Source: JBFWVR01 sp050246635 (GTDB lineage Bacteria > Acidobacteriota > Vicinamibacteria > Vicinamibacterales > UBA2999). Taken from it: a stretch of DNA of 64,000 nt. Shown piece after piece: positions 16,917 through 24,223 of this stretch. The stretch spans positions 70,082-134,081 of the forward strand of contig JBFWVR010000017.1 in the NCBI GenBank assembly GCA_050246635.1. The letters are read 5' to 3'. The position numbers and the translations under genes were made by a program. How positions within the stretch are numbered: position 1 is the stretch's first letter; the number at the start of each line of letters is the position of its first letter. Under the pieces are notes generated by a model. It was given only the letters and a program-made list of their open reading frames with translations, had not been told where the DNA came from and ran no database searches.

Positions 16917-18560
16917 TCAGCGTCCGCCGTCGTTCGCCGCGCACACCGTCACGCCGTCGACGTCTTCGCAGCGGACGTCCGCTCGATCGAACAGCGGTCG
17001 GTAGAACGAATCGACAATGTACAGCGAGGCGGCGTCGAGCGAGCCGGCTTCGACGCGGGCAATCAGGCTTTCGCAGTAGGCACGGCGCGCGGGTTCGCTC
17101 GGCCGGGCGACTTCGCCGGCGTTGATCGTGAGGCCATGCAGTCCGGCCAGGTAGGCCGGCGCCTCGAACCCCAGAGGCGCATGGCCGCACTGCTCCGGCC
17201 CCACGAGCACGAGGTGACGGTAGCGCGGCAGCGTCTCCTGCCAGAATGCGGACTGCAGCGGCATGTCCCAGGCGTGGAATGCCGGATCGCGGCTGGTGTC
17301 GTGGCGCTCGGCGTGGGCCCCGTGCAGGTCGACCACCTGGAGCGCTACGGCCAGGCCGAGCGTCAGGACGGCCGCCGTCCAGCGCAGGCGCGTCACGGTA
17401 AGCATGACGGCACCCGCCAGCAGCAGGTAGGCCGCAGGCCAGAAGAAGCGTCCCGTCGCCCGGAAGATCGCGAGGGGCTCGAGCCAGTCGCCGCCGTAGT
17501 TCACCAGCACCAGCGAGCCGAGTGTCACGCGCGGACTCAGCGCGTAGACCGCACAGATGGACGCGACGATCGCCACGGGACCGATGGCCGCCCACGGCAA
17601 CGTGTGGCGTGCCCTCCAGGCGAGAACCGCCGCGACGACGACGAGGGCCAGGTTGCCGGCGCCGAGGTACTGGAAGCCTTCGAACGTCTGGCCCGGTGCT
17701 CCCAGCGGCAGTTCGGGCAGGAACAGGGACCATCCGGTCGGCGTCAGCGGCGCCAGCAGGTTCATCGAATAGGTTCCGAGCCCTTCGGTCGCCAGGCTGC
17801 CACCCGGGGCACCACTGAACAGCCCGGACGCCCACCAGCCCACGAGCACCGCGCCCACCGCCGTCGACAGCCCGGCCACGGCCTGCAGCGGCGGCCGCGC
17901 ACCAGCGCGTTCGTCGCGCCAGTCACGCACCGCAAGCGCCGTCAGCACCGCGAGGACCATCACGGCCAGGTAGGGGTGCACGAGGCCGGCAAGCAAGCCC
18001 AGGCTTGCCTGCTCGATCAGGTTCCACGATCGCGGCGGAGGCTTCCTCACATAGCGCCAGATCGCCCAGAGCAACAGCCAGTGCGCGCACAGGGCGGGAT
18101 GCCCCACCCGCATGAGCAGCGTCGGCATCAGGACGAACAAGGCCGCCGACAGGAGATGCAGCGGCCAGCGTGCCGTCCAGACCCGGGCGATCAACACGCC
18201 GAAGGCTCCCTGGAGTGCGAAGCAGAACAGCATCCATGCCCCCAGGTACTGGAAGGGCATCGGGAGCCAGCGCGCGAACGGCTTCAGCACGAAGGCGGCG
18301 AGCGGGATCGAGTCCGTGAAGCCGATGGCGGTGCCGTCCGGGGCGTGGTAGTAGCCCTCGATGAGGCCAGGCGGCCAGTGCCATGGCTCCGACCTGAAGA
18401 AGTGCCAGCCGAGGAAGTGGATCCGCCAGTCGAGCTTCATCGTCCACCCGATCTCGCCGGGTGCGAGGACGCGCGCACCGGCAATCCAGGCAAAGAAGGC
18501 CGCGCCGATCGCGGCGCCCGTCACGACGACCACCGCCCGACCGAGGCGGCGATCAGCCAC
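16917..18560 (-). CDS. Polytopic membrane protein, DUF6311-like glycosyltransferase candidate
   Basis: A 547-residue integral membrane protein with about ten helices and a soluble C-terminal domain (LVLVGPEQCGHAPLGFE to DVDGVTVCAA). The first loop contains WRIHFLGWHFFRSEPWHWPPGL, typical of large bacterial membrane proteins classed near GT-C. The GTG at 18560 overlaps the previous stop (18553-18555) by 8 nt and is chosen because frame use upstream belongs to the neighbour. It faces the 15531 gene tail to tail. Function not established. Confidence 0.7.
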   Translation of the reverse strand: MADRRLGRAVVVVTGAAIGAAFFAWIAGARVLAPGEIGWTMKLDWRIHFLGWHFFRSEPWHWPPGLIEGYYHAPDGTAIGFTDSIPLAAFVLKPFARWLPMPFQYLGAWMLFCFALQGAFGVLIARVWTARWPLHLLSAALFVLMPTLLMRVGHPALCAHWLLLWAIWRYVRKPPPRSWNLIEQASLGLLAGLVHPYLAVMVLAVLTALAVRDWRDERAGARPPLQAVAGLSTAVGAVLVGWWASGLFSGAPGGSLATEGLGTYSMNLLAPLTPTGWSLFLPELPLGAPGQTFEGFQYLGAGNLALVVVAAVLAWRARHTLPWAAIGPVAIVASICAVYALSPRVTLGSLVLVNYGGDWLEPLAIFRATGRFFWPAAYLLLAGAVMLTVTRLRWTAAVLTLGLAVALQVVDLHGAHAERHDTSRDPAFHAWDMPLQSAFWQETLPRYRHLVLVGPEQCGHAPLGFEAPAYLAGLHGLTINAGEVARPSEPARRAYCESLIARVEAGSLDAASLYIVDSFYRPLFDRADVRCEDVDGVTVCAANDGGR

Positions 18561-19524
18561 GCGCGTGGGCTCCCTCCACGAGGGCGGCGGCCAGCAGGGG
18601 CAGCAGGATCTCGTGGTGTCCCGTGAGGGAGTAACCCCGTCCGACACCTGCCGTCGGGCGCGAGACGACGTTCGTCTGGGGGCGGTACATGCGCAGGAAG
18701 TCGATGTTCACGGTCGTGAGTCCCGCAAGCTTCCGGCCCTGGTTGCGCGCGAGCGCCACCGCCTTCAGGAACACCTCGGGCAGGACGACGGCCGACCCGC
18801 AGTTCAGGTACACGCCGCCGTCGAGCCGGCTGACGGACGAGGTGAAGTAGCGGAAGTCACGCAGGCTGCCGGCGCCAATCGCCGCGCCGTCAGCCGCCGG
18901 GTGCATGTGGATGATGTCCGTGCCGACGGCAACGTGCACGGTGATTGGGATGCCGAGGCGGTCGGCCGCCGCGAAGACGCTCAGCCGCGCAAACGGCGGG
19001 TTGCCCGTCGCGATTGCCCGGGCGGCCGATTGCCCGAGTCCGAGTCCCTTCGGCACGCCTTCGGCGATCGCCTGGTTCAACAGGGTGCCGGTCTCCTCGG
19101 CCATCCCGAACCGGCCCGGGCCAAGCGCCTCGTCCACGTCCTCCGAGGTCCCGCCGCTCATCGCAATCTCGAAATCGTGGATGAGGCCCGCCCCGTTCGT
19201 CGCCAGCGCCGAGACGAAGCCACGCTCCATGAGATCCACGAGCACGGGCGACAGCCCCGTCTTGAGGACATGGGCGCCGAATCCCCAGATGATCCCGCCG
19301 CCGGTGCGTCGCGCCTCGAGGACACGATCGACGACGGCGCGGAAGTCGGCGCCCGCAAGCAGCCGCGGCAGGCTGGCCAGCAGGCCCGCCATGCCCGACC
19401 CCGCCGTGTAGGGCGACGCGAAGTCCTCCACACGCGCCTTGCTCGTGCGGGATGCCAGCGGGTAGGTCTGGATGGCGCTCAGGTCGAAGTCTTCGTACGG
19501 AAAGGCCATGGGCGTGTGGCTCAC
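18553..19524 (-). CDS. Deoxyhypusine-synthase-like protein
   Basis: A 323-residue protein with clear deoxyhypusine-synthase-like stretches: GGGIIWGFGAHVLKTGLSPVL, SALATNGAGLIHDFEIA and SGGTSEDVDEAL. Authentic synthases use NAD and spermidine through a catalytic Lys in a C-terminal motif. That Lys motif is not seen; the region reads YRPQTNVVSRPTAGVGRG. Bacteria lack eIF5A, so the reaction is probably different. The GTG start at 19524 overlaps the queA stop (GTGA); an ATG at 19509 is an alternative. Family call fairly firm, function unknown. Confidence 0.7.
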   Translation of the reverse strand: MSHTPMAFPYEDFDLSAIQTYPLASRTSKARVEDFASPYTAGSGMAGLLASLPRLLAGADFRAVVDRVLEARRTGGGIIWGFGAHVLKTGLSPVLVDLMERGFVSALATNGAGLIHDFEIAMSGGTSEDVDEALGPGRFGMAEETGTLLNQAIAEGVPKGLGLGQSAARAIATGNPPFARLSVFAAADRLGIPITVHVAVGTDIIHMHPAADGAAIGAGSLRDFRYFTSSVSRLDGGVYLNCGSAVVLPEVFLKAVALARNQGRKLAGLTTVNIDFLRMYRPQTNVVSRPTAGVGRGYSLTGHHEILLPLLAAALVEGAHARG

Positions 19525-20591
19525 AGGATAAGCATCGCGTCGCCGTAGCTGTAGAAGCGGTAGCCGGCTGCGACGGCGTCTCGGTAGGCCGCCAGGATGT
19601 GCTCCCGCCCGCCGAAGGCCGACACCAGCATCAGCAGCGACGATCGTGGCAGGTGGAAGTTGGTCACCAAGCCGGTGACCAGGCGGAATTGGTGTCCCGG
19701 ACGAATGAACAGGCTCGTGTCCCCGCGCCCCGGCTCGACCGTTCCATCCGGAGCCACGTTCAGCGACTCCAGCGTGCGGGTCGTGGTCGTGCCGACCGCG
19801 ACGATGCGCCGGCCCTCGACCCGCGCCGCGGTAAGGGCCGCGGCGGTGGCGTCGCTGACGATGTAGCGCTCAGCTTCCATCTGGTGATCTTCCACTCGAT
19901 CGACACGGATAGGCTGGAACGTCCCGTACCCGACGTGCAGCGTCACCGTCGTCCGCTCGACTCCGCGCGCGTCGAGCGCGGCAAGCAGCTCCGGCGTGAA
20001 GTGCAGCCCGGCGGTGGGCGCCGCGATCGATCCCCGGTCATGCGCGAAGACCGTCTGGTAGCGCTCGCGGTCCGCGGCCGCGTCGGCACGATGGATGTAC
20101 GGCGGCAACGGGACGTGGCCGATTCGGTCGATTGCCTCGTCGAGCGGGCCCCCGCCCGTGGTCCGCAGGCGCACTGTACGACGCCCGTGGAAATGGCGGC
20201 CGAGGATCTCGCCTTCGATCGCGACGGGGCCGTCCGCCGGGAACTCCATGCGCGACCCCTCCTTCAGGCGTTGACCGGGGTGCACGAGCGCGCTCCATAC
20301 CCCCTCGACCGCGGTGGCCGTTGCCGGGGCTTCTTCGGCCACGAGCAGGCACTCCACCGCTCCGCCACCGGGCAGGCGCCGTCCCAGGAGCCGGGCCGGG
20401 AACACACTCGTGTCGTTGGCCACCAGCAGGTCGCCGGGTCTCAGCAGCTCCGGCAGGTCGCGAAACCGCCGATGGGCGCGGGCACCGGTCTGCCGGTCGA
20501 CGGCAAGCAGGCGCGAGGCGCCACGCACGGCCGGCGGTTCCTGGGCAATTAGCTCGGGCGGCAGCTCGAAGTCGAAGTCGGAGACGTTCAC
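19521..20591 (-). CDS. queA: S-adenosylmethionine:tRNA ribosyltransferase-isomerase
   Basis: A 356-residue enzyme that moves the ribosyl part of SAM to preQ1 in tRNA, forming epoxyqueuosine. It shows SDFDFELPPELIAQEP at the start, LVANDTSVFPARL, the key GSIAAPTAGLHFT, LHVGYGTFQP and GTTTTRTLESL. The GTG at 20591 is used because the family begins right at the SDFDF strand. It ends in a 4-nt overlap with the deoxyhypusine-synthase-like gene. No other queuosine genes are in the window. Confidence 0.96.
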   Translation of the reverse strand: MNVSDFDFELPPELIAQEPPAVRGASRLLAVDRQTGARAHRRFRDLPELLRPGDLLVANDTSVFPARLLGRRLPGGGAVECLLVAEEAPATATAVEGVWSALVHPGQRLKEGSRMEFPADGPVAIEGEILGRHFHGRRTVRLRTTGGGPLDEAIDRIGHVPLPPYIHRADAAADRERYQTVFAHDRGSIAAPTAGLHFTPELLAALDARGVERTTVTLHVGYGTFQPIRVDRVEDHQMEAERYIVSDATAAALTAARVEGRRIVAVGTTTTRTLESLNVAPDGTVEPGRGDTSLFIRPGHQFRLVTGLVTNFHLPRSSLLMLVSAFGGREHILAAYRDAVAAGYRFYSYGDAMLIL

Positions 20592-20644
20592 GGGTCGCCG
20601 TCCAGTGTACGGGACGGGCGTTCGGGAAGGGGGAGGCGATAGAT

Positions 20645-20684
20645 GAAAAAATGGCCCGGGCACCCCTGGATAAATGCCCGGGCC
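20645..20684 (-). terminator. Rho-independent terminator ending the NIVWG-peptidase/GNAT operon
   Basis: A 10-bp perfect stem (GGCCCGGGCA/TGCCCGGGCC) with a 12-nt loop is followed on the minus strand by a run of six U. It lies 62 nt beyond the stop of the GNAT gene at 20747, the last gene of the repeat-peptidase block. Confidence 0.9.
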
Positions 20685-20746
20685 GTCACGTTACTGGCCG
20701 AAGGTGGGGCGCCCCGGCGAGGAGCGCCCCGATCACCGGGGGGTGG

Positions 20747-21433
20747 TCAGTGCACGTGGCTCGCGCGGTCGTCGCGCTGGTAGCGCCAGTCGTCCGCGAG
20801 AATCGACCACATCACCTGGTCGTGGTACTGGCCGTTGCGGTGGAAGGAGCGGCGGAGCACGCCTTCCTGGACGGCGCCGACCTTGCGAAGGGCGCCGTTG
20901 CCGCGGCCGTTGACGACGGCGGCCCGGGCCTCGAGCCGGTGCACGCCGACGACGTCGAAGACGAAGTCGAGGACCAGCCGGGCGCCCTCCGTGAAGGCGC
21001 CGCTGCCCCAGTAGGGTGAACCGAGGGCAAAGCCCCACTCGGCGGTGCCGAAGCCGGGCTCGAGCGTGCGGACCTGGAACAGGCCGACCGCGGCGTCCTG
21101 CCCCTCGGGCACGACGGCGAAGCAGACGTAGTTGCCGGCACGGCGCTCGCGGTGTGTCCACTCGATGAAGCGCTCGAAGCCTTCGACGGTGGTCGGCGGC
21201 GGCGAGATGAAGCGGCACACCTCTTCGGTGGTCAGCATGGCGAGGAGGGAGGGCGCGTCCTCGAGCCGCAGTTCACGCAGGGTGAAGCCGCGGCCGGTGA
21301 GCACGGGCAACCCGGTTCGCCAGTCGGAGGTCGTGACGGTGGACGGCGCGCTGAGCGGGAGCTGCAGGGCCGACGCGGGAGTCGCCATGGTCGTGGGCTT
21401 CTCCATCTCGGGCTGGAAGGGCATCTTCTCCAT
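20747..21433 (-). CDS. GNAT acetyltransferase (RimJ/RimL type), module A
   Basis: A 228-residue GNAT protein. The fold is marked by GFTLRELRLEDAPSL, AVVPEGQDAAVGLFQV, the acetyl-CoA region GSGAFTEGARLVLDFVF and VHRLEARAAVVNGRGNGAL. Such enzymes acetylate protein N-termini, Lys or small amines. Its ATG overlaps the stop of the repeat-bearing S8 peptidase by one base (TAATG), so its translation is probably coupled to the peptidase. It is a close paralogue of the gene at 23566. No export signal is seen, so it acts in the cytoplasm. Substrate unknown. Confidence 0.9.
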   Translation of the reverse strand: MEKMPFQPEMEKPTTMATPASALQLPLSAPSTVTTSDWRTGLPVLTGRGFTLRELRLEDAPSLLAMLTTEEVCRFISPPPTTVEGFERFIEWTHRERRAGNYVCFAVVPEGQDAAVGLFQVRTLEPGFGTAEWGFALGSPYWGSGAFTEGARLVLDFVFDVVGVHRLEARAAVVNGRGNGALRKVGAVQEGVLRRSFHRNGQYHDQVMWSILADDWRYQRDDRASHVH

Positions 21434-23508
21434 TACTGCACCCCTCCGGTCAGCACCGCCAGGTTGCCGAAGCCCCAGACGATGTTGTTGCCCCACACGA
21501 TGTTGTCGTCGCAGTTGCCCCAGACGATGTTGTCATCGTCACTCATGCCCCAGACGATGTTGTCGTCGTCGCTCATGCCCCAGACGATGTTGTCGTCGTC
21601 GCTCAGGGCGTCGGTGCAGTTGCCCCACACGATGTTGTCGAGCCAGTCGTTGCCCCAGACGATGTTGTCCTGGTCGAACTTGCTGACGTTGCCCCAGACG
21701 ATGTTGTCGTCCCAGAAGCCCCAGACGATGTTGTCCGCCCAGAAGCCCCAGACGATGTTGTTCCCCCAGACGATGTTGTTGCCCCAGACGATGTTGTCGT
21801 CGAAGTTGCCCCAGACGATGTTGTCATCGTCCATGCCCCAGACGATGTTGTCGTCGTCGCCCCACATCCCCCAGACGATGTTGTCGAGCTCTTCCCAGTA
21901 GTTGCCCCAGACGATGTTGTCGCAGCCGTCCCAGCAGTTGCCCCAGACGATATTGTCGAGCAGGGCGTCCATGCCCCACACGATGTTGTCGTCCCAGCGG
22001 GCCAAGTGGACGTAGGCGGCATCGCCCTTGATGAAGCGGTCGCCGTAGATGATCCGTCGGCCCCACGTGACGGTCTGGCCGCCGACGTCCGGGTTCGACC
22101 CGAGAGACTCGCCGGTGCGCCGGATCCAGGGGCGTCCGAAGCGCGTGCTCGTGTCGATCAGGCCGGCGAGCTTCACCGCGCCGGGGATGTTCACGTATCC
22201 CGCGCCCTGGGTGAGGGCATCGACGTTCGGCAGCACACGGGCGGTGTACTGCAGCACCATCTTCACGGTGTTGGCGTCGAGCTGCCCGTTCGTGTCGAAC
22301 ATCAGGGCCGCGGCGCCCGCGACGACCGGCGACGCCATGCTGGTGCCGCTCAGGGTCATGTAGGCCGCCGGCTGCCCCTGGCGTTCACGGCCGCCGTAGA
22401 CATGCAGCGACGGATATCCCTGGAAGAGGTAACTGCCCGGTGCGGAGAGCGACACGAACTGGTGGCCGGTCGCGACGACGTCCGGCTTGGCCAGCAGGTC
22501 GAAGCGGGTCGGCCCGCGCGAGCTGTAGTCGGTCACCGTGTCGTCGCCGAAGGCATCGGTCTGCTGGTCGTTGCCGGCGCCGACGCAGATGGAGCGCGGC
22601 GCGTTGCACGGCACGCCGACGCCACCGTAGCCCGGCAGGCCCGTCCTGGGGTTGAGCCCCATGTTGCCGGCCGCCGTCACGACGACGACGCCCTGCGTGG
22701 ACAGCTGCTCGACCACATGGACCAGCGGGTCGGTGGAGGAGCGCTCGAACACCGGGTGGCCGAGCGAGAGGTTGACGACCTTGATGTTGTAGGCGCGGTG
22801 GTTGCGGCGCACCCACTCCAGGGCGTCGATGACGTCGCTCGTCTTGCCGGAGCAGTCGTTGCCGAGCACACGCAGGGCCACGAGGTCGGAACCGGGCGCG
22901 ACGCCCGCGTACTCGCCGTCCGACATCACGCCGCTGCCGCCGATGATGCCGGCGACGTGCGTGCCGTGGCCGCACCCGTCAACGGGCACGCGGCTGCCGC
23001 CCACGAAGTCGATCCACTTGACGATCCGTGACGCGGGCAGGTCGGCGTGGGGCTGCACGCCCGAGTCGATCACCGCCACCCGCACGTCGGTCTGGCGTCG
23101 CTGCCAGAAGCTGCGCGCCTGCCGCACCCCGCTGGCCCGCCGTGACCAGCGCTGCATCGAGGTGGCCGCGACGGTGACCTCGGCGTCGATGGACACCCGC
23201 TCGGCCGCGTCGAGGCCCGCGCTCAGTGTGCCCGCGCTCGCCAGCACGTTCAACGTCGGCTGGTCGGTGTCGACGATCCGCACCGCGGCACCGCGATCGA
23301 GCAGCTCGTTGAACGCACGGTTGCGAGCATCGATGCTCGCGTACCGCATGATGACGCGCACGAAGGAGCCCTGCCGCAAGGCCTCCTTCACCGCGTCGTC
23401 GGTCTTGTCCGCCGGGCCGGCCTGGGCAAACGCCGGGCCCGCGGCGCCAACTCCCGCCGCCAGCACCAGCGCGCCTACCGCCGCGCGGAGCAACCTTGTG
23501 ATTGCCAT
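21433..23508 (-). CDS. Secreted S8 (subtilisin-like) peptidase with 18 NIVWG repeats, module A
   Basis: A 691-residue subtilase. A signal peptide covers about residues 1-29 and an inhibitor-like prodomain about 35-115. The triad is D148 (AVIDSG), H181 (GHGTHVAG) and S390 (SGTSMASP), with oxyanion Asn near 282 (AAGN). From about residue 507 to near the end, 18 copies of (D)NIVWG are spaced by 1-11 residues, often Asp/Asn-rich (DDD, NFD, MSDD), sometimes aromatic (NYWEEL). There is no membrane anchor or sorting signal. The repeats might form a repetitive binding surface, a Ca-binding region, or a source of released peptides; none is shown. ATG 23508 starts the signal peptide. Confidence 0.92.
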   Translation of the reverse strand: MAITRLLRAAVGALVLAAGVGAAGPAFAQAGPADKTDDAVKEALRQGSFVRVIMRYASIDARNRAFNELLDRGAAVRIVDTDQPTLNVLASAGTLSAGLDAAERVSIDAEVTVAATSMQRWSRRASGVRQARSFWQRRQTDVRVAVIDSGVQPHADLPASRIVKWIDFVGGSRVPVDGCGHGTHVAGIIGGSGVMSDGEYAGVAPGSDLVALRVLGNDCSGKTSDVIDALEWVRRNHRAYNIKVVNLSLGHPVFERSSTDPLVHVVEQLSTQGVVVVTAAGNMGLNPRTGLPGYGGVGVPCNAPRSICVGAGNDQQTDAFGDDTVTDYSSRGPTRFDLLAKPDVVATGHQFVSLSAPGSYLFQGYPSLHVYGGRERQGQPAAYMTLSGTSMASPVVAGAAALMFDTNGQLDANTVKMVLQYTARVLPNVDALTQGAGYVNIPGAVKLAGLIDTSTRFGRPWIRRTGESLGSNPDVGGQTVTWGRRIIYGDRFIKGDAAYVHLARWDDNIVWGMDALLDNIVWGNCWDGCDNIVWGNYWEELDNIVWGMWGDDDNIVWGMDDDNIVWGNFDDNIVWGNNIVWGNNIVWGFWADNIVWGFWDDNIVWGNVSKFDQDNIVWGNDWLDNIVWGNCTDALSDDDNIVWGMSDDDNIVWGMSDDDNIVWGNCDDNIVWGNNIVWGFGNLAVLTGGVQ
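21466..21992 (-). repeat. Coding repeat tract for NIVWG units, module A
   Basis: Eighteen near-identical 15-21 nt units centred on AACATCGTCTGGGGC (minus strand). Variation is almost limited to GTC or GTG for Val, plus one AAT for Asn near 21949. Conservation at DNA level points to recent expansion or gene conversion as well as selection. Confidence 0.9.
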
Positions 23509-23565
23509 GTTCTGTACTCCAGGGTCAAACGACAACTTGCAAAAGAAAACCGACTCACCAGTAAA

Positions 23566-24222
23566 TCAATGCACGAGGCTCGGTCCCCATGTGGCCCGGG
23601 CCTGACGCCAGTCATCCGCGAGAATCGACCACATCACCTGGTCGACATACCGTCCCTGCCGCCCGAACGCGCGCCGCAGCACACCTTCCTGCACCGCGCC
23701 CAGCTTGCGCAGCGCGCCGTTGCCGCGGCCGTTCGACACCGCCGCACGCGCCTCGAGCCGGCGCACGCCGATGACATCCACCGCGAAGTCGACGACGCGC
23801 CGTGCCGCCTCCATGAACACTCCGCTGCCCCAGAACGCCGCGCCGAGCGCGAAGCCCCACTCGGCTGTCCCGAACCCGGGCTCCAGCGCGCGCACCTGGA
23901 ACAGGCCCACCGCTGTCGTCGTGCCACCCGGCACGATGGCGAAACACGCGTAGCGGCCCTCGGCGCGCTCCCGCTGCGTCCAGAGCACGAACTGCTCGAA
24001 GCCCTCCACCGTGGGCGGGGGCGCCGAGATGAACCGCGCCACCTCGTCCATCGTCAGCAGCGCATGCAGCGCCGGCGCGTCCGACAGCACGAGCTCGCGC
24101 AGTGTCAAGCCGGTGCCCGAGAGCACGGGCAATTGCACCCGCCAGTCCGCCGGGGTGACAGGGCGGGCCGGGCGGGACCCCCCCACGGGCGCCGGCCGGG
24201 CCTGCCGCGACAGTTTCTCCAT
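23566..24222 (-). CDS. GNAT acetyltransferase (RimJ/RimL type), module B
   Basis: A 218-residue GNAT paralogue of the 20747 gene. Well over half of the aligned positions match by eye, including LEPGFGTAEWGFALG, NGRGNGALRK, GAVQEGVLRR and DQVMWSILADDWR. ATG 24222 has AGGA five bases upstream; a GTG at 24240 would overlap the peptidase stop instead. It directly follows the second NIVWG peptidase, so the pair is a repeated two-gene module. A 57-bp gap separates it from the next peptidase gene. Confidence 0.9.
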   Translation of the reverse strand: MEKLSRQARPAPVGGSRPARPVTPADWRVQLPVLSGTGLTLRELVLSDAPALHALLTMDEVARFISAPPPTVEGFEQFVLWTQRERAEGRYACFAIVPGGTTTAVGLFQVRALEPGFGTAEWGFALGAAFWGSGVFMEAARRVVDFAVDVIGVRRLEARAAVSNGRGNGALRKLGAVQEGVLRRAFGRQGRYVDQVMWSILADDWRQARATWGPSLVH

Positions 24223-24223
24223 C

